A DNA stretch of 64,000 bases from NCBI GenBank assembly GCA_036244855.1, contig BQKZ01000428.1:67681-131680 (forward strand), in the 5' to 3' direction. Numbering within the stretch: the stretch's first letter is position 1; every line of letters starts with the position of its first letter. A program made the position numbers and the translations under genes. The notes beneath the pieces were generated by a model. That model saw only the letters and a list, made by a program, of their open reading frames with translations. It was not told the origin of the DNA and did no database searches. Shown piece by piece: positions 14,301 to 27,700 of the stretch. The DNA comes from Temnopleurus reevesii. Lineage: Eukaryota; Echinodermata; Echinoidea; Temnopleuroida; Temnopleuridae.

Positions 14301-16259
14301 AAGTAAGTCTGTCACGTGGGTCGTTACGTCGCGTTCACCTCCGTTTATGCTTTGAATTATTGTCTGCTTTCCCGCGCTTCCGTAGTCTAATATCTCCAAC
14401 ATTTATTATCAAAATATTCGAAATGAAATCGAATTCTGTCGAATACCAACCATCAGCATTAGTTGATCGTTTTTATAATGACTGCACAGAATATCTTTAC
14501 AACTTTTGCGTTATCCTTTCTTGGAAAGTTTGATCATGGGTGCCATTCCCGAAAACTTTTTCTGAAACAACGCCTGGTTAACCAGACTATGGTTTGTGAC
14601 TGGCGCGCGAACGAGGGCTCCGAACAACCACGTGACTGATATATCAGGCTCCAAGGGAGCTTAAAAGTGCACGTGTATCGGTGCACCTCAGAGACGCATC
14701 AACAGTCGGGTAGGCGGGAGAAGACACTCACAACGGCTTAGCATTAATGTAAACGGATTCTTTCCGTTAATATCCCTCTTCCCCCTCCCCATTGCTTCGC
14801 GATTGGTGGCGCCTGTGATGCGCTTCGACCATCTCCTGCGCTCATGATGTAAGAGGCATCCGTCCACCAATGCAGCATTTCATCAAATAGCCAACAGTAC
14901 CGCTATTGTTGATCGTCTAAAGGATACCCAAATGAATACCATCTTTTCACGATGCTGCAAATATCTACTCCATATCCTCCCCGTCATATAAATTTCATAA
15001 TAACCGTCCAAAATCACTTGATCACCCTTCAAAATTATATTTTGGAATGGAGTATTATTAGCAAGCTCTCAGGCCTCAGAAATCGAGGTCCTGGGTTCAA
15101 GTCTCCAAGCAGACGCATGCTGTCAGCTGAAGATATGAAACTATTATGTCGCCAACGTCCAATTTTAGTCAAAAGCCCAAACAAACCTGGATTATACAGT
15201 CTGACACTATGAATACAGTATATATTTCGATGAAATATATACTTTGAATGACTACATCTCTTCGTTTTTGTTAGAAAAGTATTTTGATCCAATATTACTG
15301 TCATGGGAGTTGTACATACGTAACGCAACGTCATATGCCATGCACATTTTATTAGATTGGTTATCGCGTTAGTATCCCCTATCTTCGCCCTCTTTCTCCA
15401 TGTAATTCAAGAACCACACGTTTCTGGGTCAAGAATGATAGCACACACGCACACCCGTCGCGCACACCCACCCCATTCACTCACGCACACTAGATCGCGC
15501 ACACCCCTTACCCATAGCCGCTATACGAGAACTTCCATCCTATGTTGATAACCTAGTAATTTTCTGCCTGACCCAGCGGTCGCGGATCAAACTGTGAAGG
15601 TGGTAGGAGGGTAATTTTGACCCCACCCCACCGGCTTGCACAACCTTTTTCTCATCAGATCTGATGGGACGTAGGGGAGGATGAGGATAGATGATATTTG
15701 TTCCTTAACTTCCTTGAGAGATGTTGAGAGTTCTTGAAATTAAATTTTTCTGATTCTGGGCGATGTATAATGCATTCTCCTCCAAATTCCAGGAAATGAT
15801 TTTAATTATAATCATCATCATCACCACCACCTCCACCAACACCACCACCACCACCACCACCACCTACAGCAACAACAACAACATCATCATCATCGTCATC
15901 GTCACCACCAACACCAAAATTACCCTATCACCACCACCACCACCACCACCACCGCCACCATCACCATCTTTGAAGCTAATGGCCATCCACCTCTTTTTGG
16001 TAGCATTTCACACTAAATCGACATTTCCATCTCGCTACATATCTCTTTTTGCACCGTTCTTGACTTGCGCATGATTTAAAACCAATGTCACCATAGGAAG
16101 GGAAGATGTACTTTCCCAAAAGAAGAAAACAACTCAGGGAAAATCCTTCTACCAAACTACATAATATTATACACTGCCCGTCCTCACAGCATGAATATTA
16201 TTGCTTTACAATCGAATCCTAATACATATTACTGGTAGCAACTGTACTGTCTCGGCAAC
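8323..16259. other. upstream non-coding DNA and presumed promoter region of chordin
   Basis: No gene recognised. GC-richer patches at about 11100-11500 and 14550-14870 lack coding signatures. A CA/CAC/ATC-rich microsatellite zone spans 15440-15960. No convincing TATA box or initiator was identified before 16260, so no promoter is called. Confidence 0.5.
15795..15967. repeat. (ATC)/(CAC)/(ACA) compound trinucleotide repeat
   Basis: ATCATCATC, then CACCACC..., AACAACAAC, CATCATCGTC and CCACCACCACC in succession. The Thr/Pro-rich open frame across it is an artefact of the repeat. Confidence 0.9.
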
Positions 16260-16320
16260 ATGGGTGATATTAAACTTTTGGCCGCGTATTTCAGTCTCCT
16301 AGTGTGTTTCTTTATCGCAC
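16260..16320 (+). CDS. chrd: putative chordin exon 1: start codon and signal peptide
   Basis: An ATG with strong context (A at -3, G at +4) follows an in-frame TAG at 16236-16238. It encodes 20 residues: a short n-region with one Lys, then a hydrophobic run [15 protein letters not shown]. The frame then meets a GTAATT donor at 16321 in phase 1, which is exactly what the phase 1 acceptor of exon 2 needs. Joining makes codon 21 CGG (Arg), directly before the first VWC1 cysteine. Weak points are the C at donor position -1 and a cleavage site that does not fit the -3/-1 rule well. The alternative is an N-terminus starting at 22293 (see findings). Transcript data would decide. Confidence 0.5.
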
Positions 16321-18701
16321 GTAATTGGTTCTTTATTTTCAACAAAGATGTGATGGGGTTTCGAGATGGGTGCTTATATTTGAAATGTCTAAATATAACT
16401 TTTGTCAGGGTTATGCAGATAATGGAGACAGTATACTTTTTCGATCGTACACTGTCTAATGGGAAGAACTCAACTGGAATATTGTCAAATTATACTAGAA
16501 TATAAGTGGGTTTCCTGCTGACTGCTCGAGTAATTTTTCATTAGTCCGTTCTGAGAGTTAATATTCACATTAAAACAAAATGCACATAAAAAAATTGATT
16601 ATGCAACACTGTAGGTCTGCATAATTGGAATAATGTACGCTTTATTCTAATATCAGATATTTCTATTGATAGATTCTTGCAACATAAACTTGACTTTCAA
16701 ATTTTGTTTTCCAGCCTCTTGCTTTGCATCAATGTTCCATTTCTATAAAGCCATTTATCACCGGAATTATCAGACATCCGCGACCATAAAAGTCGCCCCA
16801 ATTCGGCTCTCAAGCGTAGCCATATCCTCAATTACGCTGAAGAACCAGTTCATTATCATTATAAGGCACTTAAATGTTATTTCTCTTTTTGTCTTGGGCT
16901 TATGTGAAGAAATGATACCCGATACCCATGCATGTAGCCAGCGAGTATTTGAGCAGACGACATGGAATGTTTTTAGCAACGATTTTTTGGCGGGAAATTT
17001 TGTTGCTCGCAGCCAAAGATGATGTTGGAAGACTGTGACGTTAGCCTGTAATTACACAGACGCAAACAGAATAGAGACGCGTTAATCCTGTCCTCATCTC
17101 CAACCCTCCTTCTCTATCTCTCTTTCTTGTTTTTTTCCTGCTCTCTTTCTCTCTCCATCTCTCAATCTCTCTCACTCCCTCTCTTTCATTCGCTTTTCCC
17201 TTCTCACTTTCTATCTCTCTCTTTCTCTTTCCTCGCTTTCTCACACACCATCTCCATCTCTATCTCTGTATATATGTATGTATCTATCTATCTATCATTT
17301 AACCCTCTCTTTCTCTCTTTCTCCTGATATCTCTTTCTCTCTCTCTCTCTCTATCTATCTCTTTCAAACTATCCCACTCCACTTCCTTTTCTGCTTTACT
17401 AAACTTATTTCTTAATAAAATAGGAGAAAGTGCCAAAATATGTTCTGGCAATTAAAGGAAAATTGAATCATAATTTGAGAAAATCAGTCCTCATAATTAT
17501 GTAGGCAACCTCTGATTAGTGTTTTAAGACAAAAAGAAGAGAGGGGATGGGATTGTAAAGAAAGGAAGAGGAGGGAGATGGAGAGGGATAAATATAGGGA
17601 CGGGGTATTGATTCTAGTCGCGACGATAATCTATTAGTTCAAGAGGAAAGGGGGGCTGCGTTAACGTTGACCTTATTTTAATACAGTGACCCCGGGAGGA
17701 GGGCTTTGCGTTTGATGTTTCCGTGATGATGTTGGGGTTAAATGAGGATGCGTACTCGAGAAGAAACGGCGGTCTTATCACGATTTTTTTTTGGATAGGC
17801 CTCTTTTATTTATTACCCTAATTTCAAAATAGCTATTGATTAAGCAATCATCAGTCAGTATTTCAAATGGGACCATAGCATTTAGTAGGCAGGAGAATAG
17901 ATTGGATGTAATACTAATAGTTTATAAATCGATCTAATCTTGCAGTTACTCATCTTCAAATTATTATATTGGAGATTAGATATTCTGGAAATCATTGCCG
18001 ATTGTAAAAGAATATCTGGATTACGTATTACATTGCATACAAATTATCTGACATTCATAAGGTAGAAAGAGTGACAGCCTTTTCAAAATGGATGGATTCA
18101 ACCTTTTACGTTTTGGATCCAGCATTGTAGGAAGCGTTAAAATACTGTTTTAAAAAGGTCGCTGCTCCTCCAAATAAGAAATGTTAATTTGATATTTGAC
18201 TTTTTAGAGTGTATGGTATAGCAGCATACAACCATATTTCTCCATACTCGAGTCTTACCCCAGTTCTTTCTCTGAAATGTCGCCACGCCAGCGGTCCTCC
18301 TCCACTAATCGCTACGGCATCCCAGTCATCTCAATCCTGAATGAAATGCGAGACGAAAATGTTCTGAAAAATTAGGTCAGACCAATGTCTTTCTCTCCGT
18401 CATCTCGACTCTCCTCCCATCTCGACTCTCCTCCCATCTCGACTCTCCTCCCATTGAATGATGACGTCGTTCTGGAGGCAAAATGATGTGGTGGGGTCGG
18501 AATTATTACCAATTAAGGGTGATGTTTTGTTTTGAAAGATAACTGTCATTCGGGAATCATCAGCGTTATCGTAATAACAATCTGGACGATGATTTCATGC
18601 ATTTCTCTCCAAAAAGTTATCGATTTTCAATTTCCCTTTTTCATCTAGCCACCTCCTCTGATTTTTTAAAAGTCTTGTTTACTCTTAAAGATTTTCACAC
18701 G

Positions 18702-18759
<58 letters not shown>

Positions 18760-21700
18760 CCTCCCACACCCCTCCCTTTCTCACCCTTCACGTTTACCGT
18801 TGCCTTATACCCGATTTCATCCATGACTTGAACATCAAAATGATATTTTATTCTAATCTCCTATTTCAAAACCCATCATTCTTTCACTACAATATGATTA
18901 ACCTACACACAGTGTGTGGTCCCAATTCCTCGACCCAAAAGTTCTAAGACGTTTAAGGGCTGTGCACACCAAACGCGGCACGGCATAACGGCACGGTATC
19001 TACGCAATATCTTGGTTCTCATTGGCCAGCGCGTTCCTCCGCGCACAGGATCTTTATCAATTGGCCAATCACAGGGGAGACATCGCGTAAATACCGTGCC
19101 GTGATGCCGTGCCGTGTTTGGTGTGCCCGGGCCTTAAATCGAATGTCTCCGAACAATCCCCTCAAAATAGGGGACACTTCCTGCACCCCTCCATTACCCC
19201 TCCGCTCTTCAACAGACTCCTAACCGAAGATCGCACCATAACGGGTAAATGGGCTAATTGGTGATTATCACAGAGCGCTATCATGTCATTGGAGGAACCT
19301 ATTAAACTCATATTCAGGCTAAAATTACAATATTTCGGAGGCTTTGGGATAGTTAGGCTTCTTAATTTCACTGTCGCCTAGACACTAGTTTGCCCTCGCA
19401 ATGACTCAACCCATTTGTCGGGAGCGATTTTGATTTGTGATGGGAAGCATAGCAAACAGCTGTTTTGTTTTTCTTCTATCTCTCAATTTTGTTTTATTCC
19501 AGAGTGTACGACTTCATATTTTTGGACGAGATTTATTCCTTGAATCTTTCGATAGTCTCAGATTATATTTAATACCAAGACATTTCTCGAAGCAGGTTTC
19601 TTATTGTTTGTTACTCATATACCAGAGGTCGCACATTTTGAAATAATATTCACACATTTTTATTCTCCATTTTAAATACTCATTCATCCTGTATAATATC
19701 AGTCCTATCTCGTATCATACCTGCCAAATTACTATACAATAAGACAAATTTTGATGTTAATTTACTGCCCATATCATATTCACCCCATCTCTCAGAGCGG
19801 AATCCTATTCATATCCCAGAAAATGATTTTTACAAACGTAGATTGTGCGAGCGCGCGCACGCGTTATTACCCATAATTAAAAGCATTTCCGATATCTTCC
19901 GAAACGACTCGTCGGAATGTCTCGGACAGCTCATTGCTTTAAAATATGATTTCCTTTTCTCAGTACATGCTGAAGAGACAAAACCTCTAAGATTAATAGT
20001 CCATCTACTCGGTTAGAGCGTGTTTCGTCGGGGTGTAATTACCTCAGCGCTTGTTTAGGAAGACGATCTGCAAAGACTTTCCACTTCACCTTGGTAATGA
20101 AAGGAGGAAATAAATCTATTGATCCGCAGACTCGAGCTTAATTCGTTGAACCTGGAATGATTGCTAATGAAATTGTGACGAAACACACGAGATAGACCCG
20201 TCCTCTTGGCTGTGGGTTATATTCAGGACATGTCGGGTGAGAGAATGATTCAGCTATTTCCCAAAGACCCGTTGTGAAACTGCGATGAAGATGATGGATG
20301 GATGATATTTCAAGATCATTGTAAATTCTCATAATTTACGCCGATCGCATTACTTCATTGTCTAGCCATTCTTACGCGCATACTATTCCACATTATTCAC
20401 ACATTTCAAATCAACATTCATCAAGATGGAGAAATTACAACGTTTCAGAATGGTAGATTGACACTTCAAACATCACAATTTCAACTGATAGATCCAGCAT
20501 TTTATTTACCCTTTGTAAATGCTAATATTAGGAACCATTGCATACTCCTCCAAATATAGCATTACATGATTTATCATGTAAGAAGCTAAGCGAATCTGTC
20601 TCTGGTTTATTTGAATAGTCTTACTACCCACTCATTGTATTTAGTCGTGTTTTTTTAGAGAGATTATATAGTAATTCCGATTTTGAAGTCGATGATAAAT
20701 GATGAATTCAAATTCCTAAGCCTCGGCAAGAAGTTAAATTTTAACGAAATTATCTGAATTATTCTGATCTAGCTATCCACCGTAAATTACAATCAAAGAT
20801 TCTTTGACAACACTCGACACTGCTCTCATGTTCATTATGCTTGGCAATTCACATAAATTGTACAAACGGGCTCGAAAAAAAATGCCTAACAAAGTACACG
20901 TCCATATAGGCCTAACGGGTCATGGCCAACAAGTTATTAATCGAGACAAGAGAAAAATGAGTAAAAATCGTTGACGCTGGCTTGGAGACTAGTATCTCGC
21001 AAAGACGGTCGTCGTTACCAAAAGTACATTCACCCCGCCGTCTAGCGCCCATGTATATATGTCAGTATACCAGCTCTAATAGGAACCATATTTCACCCTC
21101 GCCCAGATATAACATTACATGGTTTATCACGTATGGAACCGAGGTAGTCTGTCTGGGTTCTCTGTCTCTTGTGAATAGTCTTAAATACGATGCAAATTTC
21201 GATTTGATTATTTCAGTGTATCTATATTTTGGGCCTTTTGGTCAGAAGCTAATCAATATTTATAAGTTTTGGACCAGCTCTGTTTTCAATAAAACTCTTT
21301 CTCATGCAAGATATTAGAATTTGTTGAGGCACAGTGACTTATTTGGGGGTAAAATATACTAATTACAAATAAAAAGATATTACAAAAGTTAAATGCGGGA
21401 GAGAAAGAAAGAGATAGGGACGTGCACAAAGAAAACCACAATGACCACAATGAAGAAGATGAAGAAGGGGGAGAAAGAAAAAAAGAAGTTATAATAGGAG
21501 TAGGAGTAGGGGCTGGGAAGAGGAGGAGGGGGAGGAGGAGGAGAAATGATAATGGGAAAAGTGAATGGACTTTGTGTGGCGTCAACCAGATGCTGGAAGC
21601 CCACATCGCGATAAACCATAGACATCATCCCGCGAAGGATGAGCAATTTATACAACAACGCGCCTGAAAATGCACTTTTGTGAATTTTTTTTTACTTGTA

Positions 21701-24700
21701 AGTACCAGAGAAGCTAATTTGTTTGTCTCAAATTGTCTGCCAAAAGGCTCCATGATGTATTGGCGGATAGACTGGGTATAAGTCTTTATTTTGAACGTCA
21801 TTATTAGAGAGACAGATTTATTGTTGTTCTAATATCAACATATTCAATCCATCTTGTTGGACAACGCAATTGTCATGATGTTTGTGTGGCTGCAATATGA
21901 ATCTAAATGAATTATGACGGTGTGATGGACAATTTTTATTGATAGGAATGCAAATCAAATCGTTACCTGTTCAATCAATCAATTGTTGGTTTTGTGGCTA
22001 TGGGTAGTTAGTTATTCGGCCTAGAGTACATTAGTGTCACTTCAAACAGCATCCATTGTCAATTATTATTGAATGTTTTATCAAATTAAAATTCATTTCA
22101 ACTCCAAACTGTTCATTTTCTTCTACATAACAAGATCACTTTCATACATTATTGGATATAATGGAACGTATGATGTCCGCAGGTGCATGATCTTAGGTAG
22201 GTAATGGGTTCGAACCTCGGCAAAGTCAAATTAAATAATTCAGAAAATGTGTATAAAAGAATTTTTTTTTATTTCTGGCTGTTAGGTCTACCATGTCGAC
22301 GGTCATGGTTAAAAGTTGTTCTTTTAGGTTGATAGAATTCCTGATCATATTTGGCATCTCTTTGTTTTTCTTTCCAGGGTGTACCTTTGGATCAGATTTT
22401 TACAACCTTGAGGACGAATGGCATCCAAATCTTGGCGAGCCCTTTGGTGAAATGGTCTGTGTTGTCTGCGAGTGTAGACCGGTAAGCCACTCAATATTTC
22501 CTATTTCAAATCGTTTTTATTTCTCTTCATTTCAATCTTATCGGTACCTGATATTGATATGTGCTTCATCAAGTCTTAAGACAAAACACTTTTACCATTG
22601 ACCATGTTGACTGGGCATCAGTTCTTGTGGTAAGTGTTTGAGACTCTTGATAGTGGCAACACATTAGAACAAGTTCCCGTTATTGTAATCTATTGACCAC
22701 CAACACCCAGTTCTATTATTGGATAGTCGAACAAAAAGTGCCCGAAATAGATACAATAATGGATTATAACAATAAAGAATATTTGATGAAATTAATAACA
22801 AGGACTTAGTGGGATAATCAGTTGGTATTTGCCATGATAATTGTGGTGTTAATTTTGGTGGTGATATTCAGAGCGATGATGATGTTGCTGCTGTTGTAGC
22901 TGTTATGGGGTGGTGGTGGTGGTGGTGGTGGTTAGTGGTGACAACAAAAATGTTTTAAGACGAAGAGCATGCATGCTCATGGGCATTTAGAAAATCAGCA
23001 AAACGAGTTTCAACCAGAAAAAAAGTGTTGATTGTAAAACCATAGAACAAATTCGTATTTTGCAAGCTGGCTATAAATACTATTGGTAAAACACATCAAT
23101 TACACTCGCATAACTTCACACGTAGTGTTGGCAAACGGTGTCACAATATGAACCCCTCAAAAAGGTTAACTTAAAAGTACGATCTATTTCTCGAATTTTC
23201 GCATTCCAGAGCATACCAGATGTCGAAAAAGTTATTGTAACCACGACATGTGCCCAAACTCTCGTTCAAATACACTTTTCTGATGTATCGACGCAAATGT
23301 TACAATGCCCTAGCAGCGATTTTGATTGGTTTCCAAAGGCATTTTATTCTAAAATGGAGGTAAAGAGAAGACCATTCGGAGAGTGGGGTAGGGGTAACGT
23401 GTATGAGGTTAACCTCCTGAAACTTAACTTTCAATATAGAATGCTATTCTGTAACTCATAATTATATTTTATTGACCTATATGTCATAGTTATAGATGTA
23501 GAAAATGGACCAATTCTCTAATTGATTCAAATTAATACACGTTTACTTGTTTTCAAATGTTGTTACATGGAATCCCTTAGTCATGTTTGTAACAATCATG
23601 ACAATGGAGCTACAATTCTGGAGTCCCAGTATGCCTGCATTAGATGTTGCTATGACAGACTAGCCTAGGACAAGCTTTTGGGTTGCTAACGACAGCCTTA
23701 ATGATAGATGTATGCATAAAATTTGCATTTTTGGTGAACGGTACCATTTATTTAATACAAATTTGTTGAATAGGTCGCTATGAAACGTAATTGAACCCGT
23801 TCGCTGAAGAATTTAATACCATATGTAATAAATAACATTAATAACGATTATCGTCATTTGTTTGGAGAATCGCATAATTAGCAAAGACTGTTTACGAGCG
23901 GAACACAGACAAAACTGACAACCTAAATCCTTCCCATTCAGACTAATCAGACAATCACCGCCGAACATATCGTAGATTTATGACACGAATGTAATAATAT
24001 CCGAATGATTCATAGATTTGGAAATGTTCCTCGACAGTCACATTCCCACCTGTTAATTGGCGTTCCATAGTAGGAGGAGGAACATTCCATAGATTATGTT
24101 TGACCCGAATACACCATCCCCCTCCGATGAGTTGGAACAGGGATCCGTGTTAGAAGGATCCCTGGTTGGAATGATGTTCGGGTCAAAAGTACAGCTTCAC
24201 AATTCAGAATATTATTGTCCATGAAGAAATATACTGTATGAGAAGGCACTCTTACAAAAAAATATGGTATGTAGCGATAACAATAATCTATTATTCTAAT
24301 ATTCTATTGTTTCTCCTCATCATACTTTATCATCATCATCGTAGTAAGAAAGTTGATGAAAGTTGTACAACGATGTGTGTAAACGCTAAACGGTTCCGAG
24401 ATTCAAGTGTCAATGCTGCACATATGAGAAGGCTTGCATAAGAAGTCGAAACGTCAAAGGTTTTTTTTTAACGATTACGGGTTATACAGCTTACTTTTCG
24501 GTTTATTCGCACTTTCTTTGCACCAGAATAAACTTTTGAATTATAATTCCATAGACTTTTATAGGTGACATAGAAAAGCAAAGATGAAGGATGAAATAAA
24601 GATGAGAGATGAATGAAATAGGGCATCACCATGGCAACGAAATGAAGATGGATTACAAGCGAAAATGACATCAAAACAATGGAAATTACGGTCGGTAACC

Positions 24701-27700
24701 TGAGAAAATTGGTCCTGGCGAGAGATAGATGAAATTGATGAAGATGAAACGAAAACAAAAGAAGATTTGATAGAAGATGGAGTGTAGAGCGAGAATGAGG
24801 TCACCAATAATTCGTCTTCACCCTCCCCCCCCTCCCCTTCATCACTCTCTATACGATATTATTATCATCCCGAAGAGAGGCTCCCAAATCACACTTGCCC
24901 CCATTCTCTAATTTCGTCGCAGCCAAGGTGCCGCTTTGAATCACGACCTCGAAACCAAAAATGTGAGGACAGCATCCAATTCATTATTATTTTGCTCTCC
25001 TCGCATCTTCTTCCCATCCTCCTCCCATCTTATGGAGATGCCCTCTTGCTTTCTCATGAAATAAAGAAAAAAATAACCCGGTTTCTTTTCATCACCTGTT
25101 CCTACCAATTCCTCCCAATTTCATCAACGATGATCAGATCATTCTCACCTCTGCAATCGCCAATTAGGATCAACGATATTGCTTTATTTTCTCTTTGTAA
25201 AAAAATAGGACTATCAATTTCAATGGTCGTGATATAAGGCGACCTTTGGCTTTACTCAGGCAGGCTTATTATAACCTTCAGCAAGGCACGGATTTCGGCG
25301 GGCTTTTCACAAGACTCAGGGTTACCTGCGTTCTTGCATGATTATGGCGTCATTCGAGGGGTTTTCTCGGAGGCTTTAAACGATGTTGTGTTTATTTTCC
25401 TGGCGATTTTTATCTCTTAAGCGTGTCATCGACAGCGACACTTTTACCAATAAACTTAGTTTTATGGTTTGGGACATTAATGTAGGGACGCCATTCACAA
25501 TATGTATAAACAGGCTTCAAAACGTAAAAAAGCAAGGGTTTGATGTACATACTAGGAACCGAAGCACCAATAGGTAATGTATGGATATATTCGCACATGT
25601 AGAAACCAGCACACGTTGAGCACTTGAAAGTTATTGATGAAATATTACTATTAACAAAATTATGGTCGGTCACTTGGTGAACAATTTCATGTATGTATTT
25701 TTTGTTAGCGGCCCCTCAGCAATTTTGCCGTCTTTTTACCTCATGTTTTACGCCACTAGCCCTGACACCCCCCCACACACACACAAACACACACATTCTA
25801 GATTTAAATAATCTATATATGAAGTAAGCTCTGAAGATGTAGAAGTAGTAGATTAGATATATGTCATAACTGCACAGCAGAGAAGCAATATTATCACAAG
25901 CGAGACATATAGACCAATCTACGGAAGTATCACTCACAAACTAGAGCAGGTGAACTAAGAATGTGTGACGTCACAATGTACCGTCAGATGGATGAAGAAA
26001 GAGTGTGTTAACATGGTTAAGAGAGACAGAGAAAGAGCAAAACTCCACACGCACATACATAGACAGATATGGTAGGTACATACGTAAAGTATATTAAAGG
26101 AACAGAACGACTATACTTTAACATATAAAGAAAGAGAAGACACACACATGCACACACATACACACGCACACACACATACACACGCACACACACATACACA
26201 CGCATACACACCCATCCCCATTCATAAACACACAAACGCACACACACACGCACACGCACACACACTACGAAAGCAAACACCTGCCCAGAAATGTGCACAC
26301 ATGCACTATACATGTCTAACGGAATTAAGTTTTGAAATAACCCAACTGCAGTGTTACAACGGTCATTAAATGCAACATCATACCTTCAAAAGTAAATCAA
26401 ATTATGGATGATTCTCATATTTCTTTTCCCTCTTTCTAACACTCACAAACATCCGAGATCTCCGATTTTAGTAAATAAATTGCAATTTTCTCTCCCCCTA
26501 TCCACCACGGGCCTGACCCCACCTTACGAGTCTAACGTATCTTGACTCGAGAATTAAACCTCCTAGCTTCAACCATTTCATATTCAAACCTCATACTTGG
26601 CCCTCAATATACCTTGGATAGGAACGGTGCCCTACTCTGACAAAAGGAAGCAACTCTGGGAAACATGTTTTGTAGTAAATCAAGAAAACGTGTTTTCCAT
26701 TTCCAATGAAATATGTGGAGTTGCTTCCTTTTGATATGTCTATATCTTGGTAACTAGGGATTATTTTACCTAAATTCTTTCACTATATTATAAAGGATAC
26801 CTTGAATAATTCAAATCAAGGAAAAAGTCAATTTTGATAAAATTCAGAGTTGCTTCCTTTTGTCAGAGTAGGGCAGAACGGTACTGCCATAAAGTGTTAA
26901 AGCCATCCTCAAAAGTTGAACCATGTTAATGAAAAAGAGAGTTAAAGGAAAGTTGTAGTGTATTCTTGCTTCCCCTTAAATTTCTCTCGCTCTTCCGTCA
27001 TTTCCCCCTTCTTCAGTTGATAACACGGTCGTTAAAGGCGGGGCGACATGACGTTCAGGGCGTGGCTAACTGGCCGCTGCCATTTTAATTTGAAAATTGG
27101 CGAACAGAAAAATCATGGCATTTTTAACCTGGAATAGTGAGCGAGCAATTTATATTTCGCTAGCTCACGTCTCGACAATTGCATACGTATACGTTTCGTA
27201 CATTTTTAGAAAAATCGAAGCTTAAAACGGGAGGAATCAAAATTACATGCAATGATTATGGATCGGAAATTCGTACGAATTTCCCGAGTGTCTGAGCTTG
27301 GCAAGGTGCGTAAGCAAGGAAACGTTTAAATGTCGTTGTTGCCAATACACAACACGTCGTCCGTGCGCGCTCACAACCGGAAGTCCTGTCGATCATGACG
27401 GACTGACTTTAAAGTCATTCCTTAAATTTAAACATCACTTTTCATTCCAAATCCTTCATAATTTGATTCTATAAATAAAATCCCGGTAAGATAATCAAAT
27501 GAATGTCATTTAAATGAGAGCAACTTGAATTCGGGAACATTATTTCTGATCCCCTCCCCACCCCTCACACGAAATTTTCTCCCAAGTAAAAATGAAATTT
27601 TTTGATAACTGCTAGGTTTGAAATTCTGTGTGTCATTCACGTTTATCATGTTTATTTGAAAATTGAAGCCGTATAGCACTTGTCACACTTTATCGACATA

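Larger units (their letters stand above)
16321..22377 (+). other. chrd: chordin intron 1 (if exon 1 is correct)
   Basis: 6057 bases, GTAATT to CAG. Contains CT-rich tracts (17100-17370, 18709-18753), an 18-bp repeat in three copies (18410-18455), a foldback element (18957-19133), a purine-rich tract (21445-21550) and a pol III B-box (22207-22216). No coding sequence is supported in it except the alternative N-terminal frame from 22293. Confidence 0.5.

Noticed and set aside
15763..16074. 103-aa open frame rich in Thr, Asn and Pro
   Set aside because: It is a translation of a compound trinucleotide microsatellite and shows no domain or splice support.
19437..19646. Alternative signal-peptide exon (frame starting [18 protein letters not shown])
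   Set aside because: Hydrophobic, but the only phase 1 donor (GTGTAC) is poor; the 16260 exon has better start context and donor.
22207..22216. tRNA gene
   Set aside because: Only the T-arm/B-box is present; no acceptor stem, D-arm or anticodon arm could be matched.
23138..23461. 107-aa frame considered as an extra chordin exon
   Set aside because: Exons 2 and 3 already join in phase and make a full VWC1; inserting this would break the domain.
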